NCBI GenBank assembly: GCA_038025085.1
Contig: CM076148.1
Location: 16,960,001-17,024,000 of the forward strand
Source of the DNA: Tetragonia tetragonoides
Taxonomy: Eukaryota; Streptophyta; Magnoliopsida; Caryophyllales; Aizoaceae
Direction of reading: 5' to 3'
Length of the DNA stretch: 64,000 bases
Shown here one piece after another: positions 1 to 10,879 of this stretch (the first letter of the stretch is position 1; every line of letters starts with the position of its first letter). The notes beneath the pieces are model-generated. The model had not been told where the DNA came from, did not search any database, and saw only the letters and a list, made by a program, of their open reading frames with translations. The position numbers and the translations under genes were made by a program.

Positions 1-7
1 CCAGGAG
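1..7 (-). pseudogene. 5S 3'-part fragment at window edge
   Basis: The window opens with ccaggag followed by ttgaagatttaaaaa, the same junction as at 436-456. It is therefore probably the inner end of a short 5S 3' fragment like the one at 415-443, cut by the window edge. Confidence 0.55.
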
Positions 8-21
8 TTGAAGATTTAAAA

Positions 22-141
22 AGGGGTGCAACACGAGGACTTCCCAGGAGGTCACCCATCCTAGTACTACTCTCGCCCAAGCGCGTTTAACTGCGGAGTT
101 CTGATGGGATCCGGTGCATTAGTGCTGGTATGATCGCACCC
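22..141 (-). rRNA. 5S rRNA copy 1
   Basis: Full 120 bases. Variant: cacgctt is cgcgttt in the A box, shared with copies 2 and 9. Upstream (right) context has the usual spacer, with atcacgctattg in place of atcaaactattg. Confidence 0.96.
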
Positions 142-357
142 ATCACGCTATTGCACAATAATTGTTTTAACCTTGTTCTTAAACATTTCTCACTTTTCGT
201 GTGTCTATTTTATTCGAAAATCAACGGTTTGTACGTAAAACCCAACACGTCACCCGAAATCTTTTATACTTGTGTTTTCTGATTCTAAACAGCGTTTTAA
301 ATATGGCTACATAAAAATAAAGAAAATAAAAAAATTTAAAAAAATGAAGATTTAAAA

Positions 358-383
358 AGGGGTGCAACACGAGGACTTCCCAG
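358..383 (-). pseudogene. 5S fragment, last 26 bases of the RNA
   Basis: The fragment reads aggggtgcaacacgagg then acttcccag and stops at an A run. Only the RNA 3' end is present; the internal promoter is missing, so it cannot be transcribed on its own. It is the first of two short fragments before copy 2. Confidence 0.9.
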
Positions 384-414
384 AAAAAAAAAAATTAAAA
401 ATGAAGGCTTTAAA

Positions 415-443
415 AGGGTGCAACACGAGGACTTCCCAGGAGT
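415..443 (-). pseudogene. 5S fragment, last 29 bases of the RNA
   Basis: Starts agggtgcaacacg after an altered flank (gaaggctttaaaa) and ends in cccaggag followed directly by ttgaagattt, the normal left flank of the next gene. It looks like a slippage or recombination product between 5S 3' ends. Confidence 0.88.
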
Positions 444-456
444 TGAAGATTTAAAA

Positions 457-576
457 AGGGGTGCAACACGAGGACTTCCCAGGAGGTCACCCATCCTAGT
501 ACTACTCTCGCCCAAGCGCGTTTAACTGCGGAGTTCTGATGGGATCCGGTGCATTAGTGCTGGTATGATCGCACCC
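457..576 (-). rRNA. 5S rRNA copy 2
   Basis: Full length. Variant: cacgctt is cgcgttt (A box). Otherwise consensus. Pair 2-3 resembles pair 9-10, which lies 2,356 bases to the right. Confidence 0.96.
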
Positions 577-788
577 ATCACACTATTGCACAATAATTGT
601 TTTCACCTTGTTCTTACAGCCATTTCTCACTGTTCGTGTGTCTCTTTTATTCGAAAATCAACGGTTTGTACGTAAAACCCAACACGTCTACCGAAATCTT
701 TTATACTAGTGTTTTCTGATTCTAAACAGCGTTTTAAATAAGGCTATATAAAAATAAAATAAAAATTTTAAAAAATGAAGATTTAAAA

Positions 789-908
789 AGGGGTTCAACA
801 CGAGGACTTCCCAGGAGGTCACCCATCCTAGTACTACTCTCTCCCAAACACGCTTAACTGCGAAGTTCTGATGGGATCCGGTGCATTAGTCCTGGTATGA
901 TCGCACCC
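789..908 (-). rRNA. 5S rRNA copy 3
   Basis: Variants: ggggttc at the 3' stem, ctctctcccaaacac (IE and A box), gcgaag, gtcctgg. Confidence 0.95.
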
Positions 909-1120
909 ATCAAACTATTGCACAATATTTGTTTTAACCATGTTCTTACAGCCATTTCTCACTTTTCGTGTGTCTCTTTTATTCGAAAATCAACGGTTTA
1001 TACGTAAAACCCAACATGTCTCCCGAAATCTTTTATACTAGTGTTTTCTGATTCTAAACGGCATTTTAAATAAGGCTACATAAAAAAAAAAAAAAAAATT
1101 AGAAAAATGAAGATTTAAAA

Positions 1121-1242
1121 AGGGGTGCAACACGAGGACTTCCCAGGGGAGGTCACCCATCCTAGTACTACTCTCGCCCAAGCACGCTTAACTGCGGAGT
1201 TCTGATAGGATCCAGTGCATTAGTGCTGGTATGATCGCACCC
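1121..1242 (-). rRNA. 5S rRNA copy 4, 2-base insertion
   Basis: 122 bases: cccaggagg has become cccaggggagg next to the C box. Also gataggatccagtg. The insertion alters loop or helix spacing, so function is doubtful. Confidence 0.92.
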
Positions 1243-1462
1243 ATCAAACTATTGCACAATATTTGTTTTAACCTTGTTCTTGCAGCCATTTCTCACTTTT
1301 CGTGTGCCTCTTTTATTTGACAATCAACGGTTTCTACGTAAAACCAACATGTCTCCCGAAATCTTTTTTACTAGTGTTTTCTGATTCTAAACACCGTTTT
1401 ACATAAGGCTACATAATAATAAAAAAAAATAAAAAAACAATTAAAAAAATGAAGATTTAAAA

Positions 1463-1582
1463 AGGGGTGCAACACGAGGACTTCCCAGGAGGTAACCCAT
1501 CCTAGTACTACTCTCGCCCAAGCACGCTTAACCGCGGAGTTCGGATGGGATCCGGTGCATTAGTGTTGGTATGATCGCACCC
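1463..1582 (-). rRNA. 5S rRNA copy 5
   Basis: Variants: ggtaaccc (C box), aaccgcgg, ttcggatgg, gtgttgg. Confidence 0.95.
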
Positions 1583-1803
1583 ATCAAACTATTGCACAAT
1601 TTTTGTTTTAACCTTGTTCTTACAGCCATTTCTCACTTTTCGTGTGTCTCTTTTATTTGAAAATCAACGGTTTATACGTAAAACCAAACACGTCTCACGA
1701 ATTCTTTTATACAAGTGTTTTCTGATTCTAAACAGCGTTTTAAATAAGGCTACAAAAAAATAAAAAAATAAAAAAAAAATTTAAAAAAAATGAAGATTTA
1801 AAA

Positions 1804-1923
1804 AGGGGTGCAACACGAGGACTTCCCAGGTGGTCACCCATCGTAGTACTACTCTCGCCCAATCACGCTTAACTGCAAAGTTCTGATGGGATCCGGTGCA
1901 TTAGTGCTGGTATGATCATACAC
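1804..1923 (-). rRNA. 5S rRNA copy 6
   Basis: Variants: caggtggtc and catcgtag (C box region), cccaatcac (A box), gcaaag, gatcatacac at the RNA 5' end, which weakens the terminal helix. Confidence 0.93.
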
Positions 1924-2143
1924 ATCAAACTATTGCACAATATTTGTTTTAACCATTTTCTTTCAGCCATGTTTCACTTTTCGTGTGTCTCTTTTATTCG
2001 AAAATCAACGGTTTGAACATAAACCCCAACACGTCTCCCGAAATCTTTTATACTAGTGTTTTCTGATTCTAACCGGCGTTTTAAATAGGGCTACATAGAA
2101 ATAAAAAAAATAAAAAAAAAAATTTAAAAATGAAGATTGAAAA

Positions 2144-2263
2144 AGGAGTGCAACACGAGGACTTCCTAGGAGGTCACCCATCCCAGTACTACTCTCGCCC
2201 AAGCATGTTTAACTGCGGAGTTCTGATGGGATCCGGTGCATTAGTGCTGGTATGATCGCACCC
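2144..2263 (-). rRNA. 5S rRNA copy 7
   Basis: Variants: aggagtgc, cctagg, catcccag, gcatgttt (A box). Confidence 0.95.
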
Positions 2264-2482
2264 ATAAAACTATTGCACTATTTTTGTTTTAACCTTCTTC
2301 TTACAGCCATTTCTCACTTTTCGTGTGTCTCTTTTATTCGAAAATCATCGGTTTATACGTAAAACCCAACATGTCTCCCGAAATCTTTTATACTAGTGGT
2401 TTTTGATTCTAAATGACGTTTTAAATAAGGCTACATAAAAATAAAAAAAAATAAAAAAAATTAGAAAAATGAAGATTTAAAA

Positions 2483-2602
2483 AGTGGTGCAACACGAGGA
2501 CTTCCTAGGAGGTCACCCATCCTAATACTACTCTCGCCCAAGCACGCTTAACTGCGGAGTTCTGATGGGATCCGGTGCATTAGTGCTGGTATGATCGCAC
2601 CT
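2483..2602 (-). rRNA. 5S rRNA copy 8
   Basis: Variants: agtggtgc, cctagg, cctaatac, RNA 5' end gcacct. Confidence 0.95.
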
Positions 2603-2812
2603 ATCAAACTATTGCACAATGTTTGTTTTAACCTTGTTCTTACACCCATTCTCACTTTTCGTGTGTCTCTTTTATTCGAAAATCAACGGTTTATACGTAA
2701 AACCCAACATGTCTCCCGAAATCTTTTATACTAGTGTTTTCTGATTCTAAACAGCGTTTTAAATAAGGCTACATAAAAATAAAAAAAAAATTAAAAAAAT
2801 AAAGATTTAAAA

Positions 2813-2932
2813 AGGGGTGCAACACGAGGACTTCCCAGGAGGTCACCCATCCTAGTACTACTCTCGCCCAAGCGCGTTTAACTGCGGAGTTCTGATGGGA
2901 TCCGGTGCATTAGTGCCGGTATGATCGCACCC
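2813..2932 (-). rRNA. 5S rRNA copy 9
   Basis: Variants: cgcgttt (A box) and gtgccgg. Confidence 0.96.
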
Positions 2933-3144
2933 ATCACACTATTGCACAATAATTGTTTTAACCTTGTTCTTACAGCCATTTCTCACTTTTCGTGTGTCTC
3001 TTTTATTCGAAAATCAACAGTTTGTACGTAAAACCCAACACGTCTCCCGAAATATTTAATACTAGTGTTTTCTGAATCTAAACAGCGTTTTAAATAAGGC
3101 TACATAAAAATAAAATAAAAATTTTAAAAAATGAAGATTTAAAA

Positions 3145-3264
3145 AGGGGTTCAACACGAGGACTTCCCAGGAGGTCAACCATCCTAGTACTACTCTCGCC
3201 CAAACACGCTTAACTGCGGAGTTTTGATGCGATCCGGTGCATTAGTGCTGGTATGATCGCACCC
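3145..3264 (-). rRNA. 5S rRNA copy 10
   Basis: Variants: ggggttc, gtcaaccatcc (C box), caaacacgc, ttttgatgcgatcc. Confidence 0.94.
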
Positions 3265-3477
3265 ATTAAACTATTGCACAATATTTGTTTTAACCTCGTT
3301 CTTACAGCCATTTCTCACTTTTCGTGTGTCTCTTTTATTCGAAAATCAACGGTTTAACCCAACACATCTCCCGAAATCTTTTATACTAGTGTTTTCTGAT
3401 TCTAAACAGCGTTTTAAATAAGGCTACGTAAAAATAAAAAAAATAAAATAAAATTTAAAAAAAATGAAGATTTAAAA

Positions 3478-3597
3478 AGGGGTGCAACACGAGGACTTCC
3501 CAGGAGGTCACCCATCCTAGTACTACTCTCGCCCAAGCACGCTAGACTGCGGAGTTCTGATGGGATCCGGTGCCTTAGTGCTGGTATGATCGCACCC
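3478..3597 (-). rRNA. 5S rRNA copy 11
   Basis: Variants: cgctagact (A box) and gtgcctta. Confidence 0.96.
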
Positions 3598-3809
3598 ATC
3601 AATCTATTGCACAATATTTGTTTTAACCTTGTTCTTACTGCCATTTCTCACTTTTCGTGTGTCTCTTTTATTCGAAAATCAACAGTTTGTACGTAAAACC
3701 CAACACATCTCCCGAAATCTTTTATACTAGTGTTTTCTGATTCTAAACAGCGTTTTAAATATGGCTACATAAAAATATAAAAAAAAATTAAAAAAATGAA
3801 GATTTAAAA

Positions 3810-3929
3810 AGGAGTGCAACACGAGGACTTCCCAGGAGGTCACCCATCCTAGTACTACTCTCGCCCAAGCACGCTTAACTGCGGAGTTTTGATGGGATCC
3901 GGTGCATTAGTGCTGGTATGATCGCACAC
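3810..3929 (-). rRNA. 5S rRNA copy 12
   Basis: Variants: aggagtgc, ttttgatgg, cgcacac at the RNA start. Confidence 0.95.
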
Positions 3930-4148
3930 ATCAAACTATTGCACAATATTTGTTTTAACCTTGTTCTTACAGCCATTTCTCACTTTTCGTGTGTCTCTTT
4001 TATTCGAAAGTCAACGGTTTGTACGTAAAACCCAACATGTGTCCCGAAATCTTTTATACTAGTGTTTTCTTATTCTAAACAGCGTTTTAAATAAGGCTAC
4101 ATAAAAATAAAAAAAATAAAATAAAATTTAAAAAATGAAGATTTAGAA

Positions 4149-4268
4149 AGGGGTGCAACACGAGGACTTCCAAGGAGGTCACCCATCATAGCACTACTCT
4201 CGCCCAAGCACGCTTAACTGCGGAGTTCTAATGGGATCCGGTGCATTAGTGCTGGTATGATCGCACCC
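4149..4268 (-). rRNA. 5S rRNA copy 13
   Basis: Variants: ccaagg, catcatagcac, ttctaatgg. The proximal terminator tract is interrupted (ttagaaag). Confidence 0.95.
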
Positions 4269-4478
4269 ATCAAACTATTGCACAATATTTGTTTTAACCT
4301 TGTTCTTACAGCCATTTCTCACTTTTCGTGTGTCTCTCTTATTCGAAAATCAACGGCTTGTACTTCAAACCCAACACGTCTCCCGAAATCTTTTATACTA
4401 TTGTTTTTTGATTCTAAACAGCGTTTCAAATAAGGCTACATAAAAATAAAAAAAATTTAAAAAAATGAAGATTAAAAA

Positions 4479-4598
4479 AGGGGTGCAACACGAGGACTTC
4501 CCAGGAGGTCACCCATCCTAGTACTACTCTCGCCCAAGCACACTTAACTGCAGAGTTCTGATGGGATCCGGTGCATTAGTGCTGGTATGATCGCACCC
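4479..4598 (-). rRNA. 5S rRNA copy 14
   Basis: Variants: cacactt (CpG loss in the A box) and ctgcagag. Confidence 0.96.
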
Positions 4599-4818
4599 AT
4601 CAAGCTATTGCACAATATTTGTTTTAACCTTGTTCTTACAACCATTTCTCAATTTTCGTGTGTCTCTTTTATTCGGGAATCAACGGTTTGTACGTAAAAC
4701 CCAACACATCTCCCGAAATCTTTTATACTAGTGTTTTCTGATTCTAAACAGTGTTTTAAATAAGGCTACATAAATATAAAAAAAATAAAAAAAAAATTAA
4801 AAAAATGAAGATTTAAAA

Positions 4819-4938
4819 AGGGGTGCAACACGAGGACTTCCCAAGAGGTCACCCATCCTAGTACTACTCTCGCCCAAACACGCTTCACAGCGGAGTTCTG
4901 ATGGGATCCGGTGCATTAGTGCTAGTATGATCGCACCC
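4819..4938 (-). rRNA. 5S rRNA copy 15
   Basis: Variants: cccaagagg, caaacacgcttcacagcgg (A box), gctagta. Its right-hand spacer (gtgtttc, caactgtttg, ccctacac) reappears fused to copy 22. Confidence 0.95.
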
Positions 4939-5150
4939 ATCAATCTATTGCACAATATTTGTTTTAACCTTGTTCTTACTGCCATTTCTCACTTTTCGTG
5001 TGTTTCTTTTATTCGAAAATCAACTGTTTGTACGAAAAACCCTACACATCTCCCGAAATCTTTTATACTAGTGTTTTCTGATTCTAAACAACGTTTTAAA
5101 TAAGGCTACATAAAAATAAAAGAAAATTTAAAAAAATTAAAGATTTAAAA

Positions 5151-5270
5151 AGGGGTGCAACACGAGGACTTCCCAGGAGGTCACCCATTCTAGTACTACT
5201 CTCGCCCAAGCACGCTTAACTGCGGAGTTTTGATGGGATCCGGTGTATTAGTGCTGGTATAATCGCACCC
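5151..5270 (-). rRNA. 5S rRNA copy 16 (type A)
   Basis: Variants: cattcta (C box edge), ttttgatgg, ggtgtatta, ggtataatc. Confidence 0.96.
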
Positions 5271-5490
5271 ATTAAACTATTGCACAATATTTGTTTTAAC
5301 CTTGTTCTTGCAGCCATTTATCACTTTTCGTGTGTCTTTTTTATTCGAAAATCAACGGTTTGTACGTTAAACCCAACACATCTCCCGAAATCTTTTATAC
5401 TAGTGTTTTCTGATTCTAAACAGCGTTTTAAATAAGGCTAAATAAAAAAATAAAAAATAAAAAACAATTTAAAAAAATTAAGATTTAAAA

Positions 5491-5610
5491 AGGGGTGCAA
5501 CACGAGGACTTGCCAGGAGGTCACCCATCCTATTACTACTCTCGCCCAAGCACGCTTGACTGCGGAGTTCTGATGGGATCCGGTGCCTTAGTGCTGGTAT
5601 GATCGCACCC
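5491..5610 (-). rRNA. 5S rRNA copy 17 (type B)
   Basis: Variants: cttgccagg, cctattac, cttgactg (A box), gtgcctta. Confidence 0.96.
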
Positions 5611-5822
5611 ATCAATCTATTGCACAATATTTGTTTTAACCTTGTTCTTACTGCCATTTCTCACTTTTCGTGTGTCTCTTTTATTCCAAAATCAACGGTT
5701 TGTACGTAAAACCCAACACATCTGCCGAAATCATTTATACTAGTGTTTTCTGATTCTAAATAGCGTTTTAAATAAGGCTACATAAAAATTAAACTAAAAA
5801 TTAAAAAAATGAAGATTTAAAA

Positions 5823-5942
5823 AGGGGTGCAACACGAGGACTTCCCAGGAGGTCACCCATCCTAATACTACTCTCGCCCAAGCACGCTTCACTGCGGAGT
5901 TCTGATGGGATCCGGTGCATTAGTGCTGGTATGATCGCACCC
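5823..5942 (-). rRNA. 5S rRNA copy 18 (type C)
   Basis: Variants: cctaatac and cttcactg (A box). The latter removes an in-frame TAA and opens a meaningless reading frame through the gene. Confidence 0.96.
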
Positions 5943-6163
5943 ATCAAAGTATTGCACAATGTTTGTTTTAACCTTATTCTTACAGCCATTTCTCACTTTT
6001 CGTGTGTCTCTTTTATTCGAAAATCAACGGTTTGTACATAAAACCCAACACGTCTCCTGAAATCTTTTATACTAGTGTTTTCTGATTCTAAACAGCGTTT
6101 TAAATAAGGCTACATAAAAATAAAAAAAAAATAAAATAAAATGAAAAAAATGAAGATATAAAA

Positions 6164-6283
6164 AGGGGTGCAACACGAGGACTTCCCAGGAGGTCACCCA
6201 TCCTAGTACTATTCTCGCCCAAGCACACTTAACTGCGGAGTTCTGATGGGATCCGGTGCATTAGTGCTGGTATGATCGCACCC
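6164..6283 (-). rRNA. 5S rRNA copy 19 (type D)
   Basis: Variants: tactattctc and cacactt (A box). Confidence 0.96.
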
Positions 6284-6494
6284 ATCAAGCTATTGCACAA
6301 TATTTGTTTTAACCTTGTTCTTACAACCATTGCTCAATTTTCGTGTGTCTCTTTTATTCGGAAATCAACTGTTTGTACGTAAAACCCAACACATCTCCCG
6401 AAATCTTTTATACTAGTGTTTTCTGATTCTAAACAGCGTTTTAAATAAGGCTACATAAATATAAAAAAAAAATTTAAAAAATGAAGATTTAAAA

Positions 6495-6614
6495 AGGGGT
6501 GCAACACGAGGACTTCCCAGGAGGTCACCCATCCTAGTACTACTTTCGCCCAAGCACGCTTAACTGCGGAGTTCTGATGGGATCCGGTGCATTAGTGCTG
6601 GTATGATCGCACCC
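6495..6614 (-). rRNA. 5S rRNA copy 20 (type E)
   Basis: A single difference from consensus: tactactttcg. One of the better candidates for an active gene. Confidence 0.97.
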
Positions 6615-6835
6615 ATCAAATTATTGCACAATGTTTGTTTTAACCTTGTTCTTACAGCCATTTCTCACTTTTCGTGTGTCTCTTTTATTCGAAAATCAAC
6701 GGTTTGTACATAAAACCCAACACGTCTCCTGAAATCTTTTATACTAGTGTTTTCTGATTCTAAACAGCGTTTTAAATAAGGCTACATAAAAATAAAAAAA
6801 AAGTAAAATAAAATGAAAAAAATGAAGATTTAAAA

Positions 6836-6955
6836 AGGGGTGCAACACGAGGACTTCCCAGGAGGTCACCCATTCTAGTACTACTCTCGCCCAAGCACGC
6901 TTAACTGCGGAGTTTTGATGGGATCCGGTGTATTAGTGCTGGTATAATCGCACCC
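6836..6955 (-). rRNA. 5S rRNA copy 21 (type A)
   Basis: Identical in its diagnostic bases to copy 16. Confidence 0.96.
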
Positions 6956-7175
6956 ATTAAACTATTGCACAATATTTGTTTTAACCTTGTTCTTGCAGCC
7001 ATTTATCACTTTTCGTGTGTCTTTTTTATTCGAAAATCAACGGTTTGTACGTTAAACCCAACACATCTCCCGAAATCTTTTATACTAGTGTTTTCTGATT
7101 CTAAACAGCGTTTTAAATAAGGCTAAATAAAAAAATAAAAAATAAAAAACAATTTAAAAAAATTAAGATTTAAAA

Positions 7176-7295
7176 AGGGGTGCAACACGAGGACTTGCCA
7201 GGAGGTCACCCATCCTATTACTACTCTCGCCCAAGCACGCTTGACTGCGGAGTTCTGATGGGATCCGGTGCCTTAGTGCTGGTATGATCGCACCC
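7176..7295 (-). rRNA. 5S rRNA copy 22 (type B gene, foreign spacer)
   Basis: The gene is type B, but the spacer to its right is that of copy 15 (gtgtttc, caactgtttg, ccctacac). This marks an unequal-crossover junction. Confidence 0.96.
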
Positions 7296-7507
7296 ATCAA
7301 TCTATTGCACAATATTTGTTTTAACCTTGTTCTTACTGCCATTTCTCACTTTTCGTGTGTTTCTTTTATTCGAAAATCAACTGTTTGTACGAAAAACCCT
7401 ACACATCTCCCGAAATCTTTTATACTAGTGTTTTCTGATTCTAAACAACGTTTTAAATAAGGCTACATAAAAATAAAAGAAAATTTAAAAAAATTAAAGA
7501 TTTAAAA

Positions 7508-7627
7508 AGGGGTGCAACACGAGGACTTCCCAGGAGGTCACCCATTCTAGTACTACTCTCGCCCAAGCACGCTTAACTGCGGAGTTTTGATGGGATCCGG
7601 TGTATTAGTGCTGGTATAATCGCACCC
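7508..7627 (-). rRNA. 5S rRNA copy 23 (type A)
   Basis: Same variants as copy 16; start of the second full block. Confidence 0.96.
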
Positions 7628-7847
7628 ATTAAACTATTGCACAATATTTGTTTTAACCTTGTTCTTGCAGCCATTTATCACTTTTCGTGTGTCTTTTTTA
7701 TTCGAAAATCAACGGTTTGTACGTTAAACCCAACACATCTCCCGAAATCTTTTATACTAGTGTTTTCTGATTCTAAACAGCGTTTTAAATAAGGCTAAAT
7801 AAAAAAATAAAAAATAAAAAACAATTTAAAAAAATTAAGATTTAAAA

Positions 7848-7967
7848 AGGGGTGCAACACGAGGACTTGCCAGGAGGTCACCCATCCTATTACTACTCTC
7901 GCCCAAGCACGCTTGACTGCGGAGTTCTGATGGGATCCGGTGCCTTAGTGCTGGTATGATCGCACCC
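7848..7967 (-). rRNA. 5S rRNA copy 24 (type B)
   Basis: Same variants as copy 17. Confidence 0.96.
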
Positions 7968-8179
7968 ATCAATCTATTGCACAATATTTGTTTTAACCTT
8001 GTTCTTACTGCCATTTCTCACTTTTCGTGTGTCTCTTTTATTCCAAAATCAACGGTTTGTACGTAAAACCCAACACATCTGCCGAAATCATTTATACTAG
8101 TGTTTTCTGATTCTAAATAGCGTTTTAAATAAGGCTACATAAAAATTAAACTAAAAATTAAAAAAATGAAGATTTAAAA

Positions 8180-8299
8180 AGGGGTGCAACACGAGGACTT
8201 CCCAGGAGGTCACCCATCCTAATACTACTCTCGCCCAAGCACGCTTCACTGCGGAGTTCTGATGGGATCCGGTGCATTAGTGCTGGTATGATCGCACCC
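8180..8299 (-). rRNA. 5S rRNA copy 25 (type C)
   Basis: Same variants as copy 18. Confidence 0.96.
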
Positions 8300-8520
8300 A
8301 TCAAAGTATTGCACAATGTTTGTTTTAACCTTATTCTTACAGCCATTTCTCACTTTTCGTGTGTCTCTTTTATTCGAAAATCAACGGTTTGTACATAAAA
8401 CCCAACACGTCTCCTGAAATCTTTTATACTAGTGTTTTCTGATTCTAAACAGCGTTTTAAATAAGGCTACATAAAAATAAAAAAAAAATAAAATAAAATG
8501 AAAAAAATGAAGATATAAAA

Positions 8521-8640
8521 AGGGGTGCAACACGAGGACTTCCCAGGAGGTCACCCATCCTAGTACTATTCTCGCCCAAGCACACTTAACTGCGGAGTTC
8601 TGATGGGATCCGGTGCATTAGTGCTGGTATGATCGCACCC
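8521..8640 (-). rRNA. 5S rRNA copy 26 (type D)
   Basis: Same variants as copy 19. Confidence 0.96.
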
Positions 8641-8851
8641 ATCAAGCTATTGCACAATATTTGTTTTAACCTTGTTCTTACAACCATTGCTCAATTTTCG
8701 TGTGTCTCTTTTATTCGGAAATCAACTGTTTGTACGTAAAACCCAACACATCTCCCGAAATCTTTTATACTAGTGTTTTCTGATTCTAAACAGCGTTTTA
8801 AATAAGGCTACATAAATATAAAAAAAAAATTTAAAAAATGAAGATTTAAAA

Positions 8852-8971
8852 AGGGGTGCAACACGAGGACTTCCCAGGAGGTCACCCATCCTAGTACTAC
8901 TTTCGCCCAAGCACGCTTAACTGCGGAGTTCTGATGGGATCCGGTGCATTAGTGCTGGTATGATCGCACCC
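8852..8971 (-). rRNA. 5S rRNA copy 27 (type E)
   Basis: Same single variant as copy 20. Confidence 0.97.
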
Positions 8972-9192
8972 ATCAAATTATTGCACAATGTTTGTTTTAA
9001 CCTTGTTCTTACAGCCATTTCTCACTTTTCGTGTGTCTCTTTTATTCGAAAATCAACGGTTTGTACATAAAACCCAACACGTCTCCTGAAATCTTTTATA
9101 CTAGTGTTTTCTGATTCTAAACAGCGTTTTAAATAAGGCTACATAAAAATAAAAAAAAAGTAAAATAAAATGAAAAAAATGAAGATTTAAAA

Positions 9193-9312
9193 AGGGGTGC
9201 AACACGAGGACTTCCCAGGAGGTCACCCATTCTAGTACTACTCTCGCCCAAGCACGCTTAACTGCGGAGTTTTGATGGGATCCGGTGTATTAGTGCTGGT
9301 ATAATCGCACCC
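9193..9312 (-). rRNA. 5S rRNA copy 28 (type A)
   Basis: Same variants as copy 16; start of the third full block. Confidence 0.96.
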
Positions 9313-9532
9313 ATTAAACTATTGCACAATATTTGTTTTAACCTTGTTCTTGCAGCCATTTATCACTTTTCGTGTGTCTTTTTTATTCGAAAATCAACGG
9401 TTTGTACGTTAAACCCAACACATCTCCCGAAATCTTTTATACTAGTGTTTTCTGATTCTAAACAGCGTTTTAAATAAGGCTAAATAAAAAAATAAAAAAT
9501 AAAAAACAATTTAAAAAAATTAAGATTTAAAA

Positions 9533-9652
9533 AGGGGTGCAACACGAGGACTTGCCAGGAGGTCACCCATCCTATTACTACTCTCGCCCAAGCACGCTTG
9601 ACTGCGGAGTTCTGATGGGATCCGGTGCCTTAGTGCTGGTATGATCGCACCC
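9533..9652 (-). rRNA. 5S rRNA copy 29 (type B)
   Basis: Same variants as copy 17. Confidence 0.96.
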
Positions 9653-9864
9653 ATCAATCTATTGCACAATATTTGTTTTAACCTTGTTCTTACTGCCATT
9701 TCTCACTTTTCGTGTGTCTCTTTTATTCCAAAATCAACGGTTTGTACGTAAAACCCAACACATCTGCCGAAATCATTTATACTAGTGTTTTCTGATTCTA
9801 AATAGCGTTTTAAATAAGGCTACATAAAAATTAAACTAAAAATTAAAAAAATGAAGATTTAAAA

Positions 9865-9984
9865 AGGGGTGCAACACGAGGACTTCCCAGGAGGTCACCC
9901 ATCCTAATACTACTCTCGCCCAAGCACGCTTCACTGCGGAGTTCTGATGGGATCCGGTGCATTAGTGCTGGTATGATCGCACCC
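9865..9984 (-). rRNA. 5S rRNA copy 30 (type C)
   Basis: Same variants as copy 18. Confidence 0.96.
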
Positions 9985-10205
9985 ATCAAAGTATTGCACA
10001 ATGTTTGTTTTAACCTTATTCTTACAGCCATTTCTCACTTTTCGTGTGTCTCTTTTATTCGAAAATCAACGGTTTGTACATAAAACCCAACACGTCTCCT
10101 GAAATCTTTTATACTAGTGTTTTCTGATTCTAAACAGCGTTTTAAATAAGGCTACATAAAAATAAAAAAAAAATAAAATAAAATGAAAAAAATGAAGATA
10201 TAAAA

Positions 10206-10325
10206 AGGGGTGCAACACGAGGACTTCCCAGGAGGTCACCCATCCTAGTACTATTCTCGCCCAAGCACACTTAACTGCGGAGTTCTGATGGGATCCGGTG
10301 CATTAGTGCTGGTATGATCGCACCC
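10206..10325 (-). rRNA. 5S rRNA copy 31 (type D)
   Basis: Same variants as copy 19. Confidence 0.96.
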
Positions 10326-10536
10326 ATCAAGCTATTGCACAATATTTGTTTTAACCTTGTTCTTACAACCATTGCTCAATTTTCGTGTGTCTCTTTTATT
10401 CGGAAATCAACTGTTTGTACGTAAAACCCAACACATCTCCCGAAATCTTTTATACTAGTGTTTTCTGATTCTAAACAGCGTTTTAAATAAGGCTACATAA
10501 ATATAAAAAAAAAATTTAAAAAATGAAGATTTAAAA

Positions 10537-10656
10537 AGGGGTGCAACACGAGGACTTCCCAGGAGGTCACCCATCCTAGTACTACTTTCGCCCAAGCACG
10601 CTTAACTGCGGAGTTCTGATGGGATCCGGTGCATTAGTGCTGGTATGATCGCACCC
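10537..10656 (-). rRNA. 5S rRNA copy 32 (type E)
   Basis: Same gene as copies 20 and 27; the spacer has gtcatt at 10700. Confidence 0.97.
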
Positions 10657-10830
10657 ATCAAATTATTGCACAATGTTTGTTTTAACCTTGTTCTTACAGT
10701 CATTTCTCACTTTTCGTGTGTCTCTTTTATTCGAAAATCAACGGTTTGTACATAAAACCCAACACGTCTCCTGAAATCTTTTATACTAGTGTTTTCTGAT
10801 TCTAAACAGCGTTTTAAATAAGGCTACATA

Positions 10831-10879
10831 AAAATAAAAAAAAAAGTAAAATAAAATGAAAAAAATGAAGATTTAAAAA
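10831..10879 (-). terminator. Pol III terminator region of copy 33 (model for the array)
   Basis: On the minus strand the RNA 3' end CACCCC is followed by five T (10875-10879, the first being the last RNA base), then AAATCTTCAT and a long T-rich stretch. Four or more T is the known Pol III stop signal, so there is a proximal stop and a back-up tract. Nearly all units share this layout. Confidence 0.85.

Larger units (their letters stand above)
5151..10878 (-). repeat. Higher-order repeat: five-unit block ABCDE, three times plus AB
   Basis: Gene types by diagnostic variants: A (cattcta, ttttgatgg, ggtgtatta, ggtataatc), B (cttgccagg, cctattac, cttgactg, gtgcctta), C (cctaatac, cttcactg), D (tactattctc, cacactt), E (tactactttcg). 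Order is ABCDE at 5151-6835, AB at 6836-7507, ABCDE at 7508-9192 and ABCDE at 9193-10878. The block step is 1,685 bases, and spacers repeat with the genes. Differences I saw among full blocks are minimal: gtcatt at 10700 instead of gccatt, and one extra A before copy 33. These are recent duplications. Confidence 0.95.

Noticed and set aside
5151..10878. Near-identical blocks as a false duplication by the assembler
   Set aside because: Not excluded, but the AB block has its own recombinant spacer at 7341-7507 and the last block has a private base at 10700, which favours real duplications.
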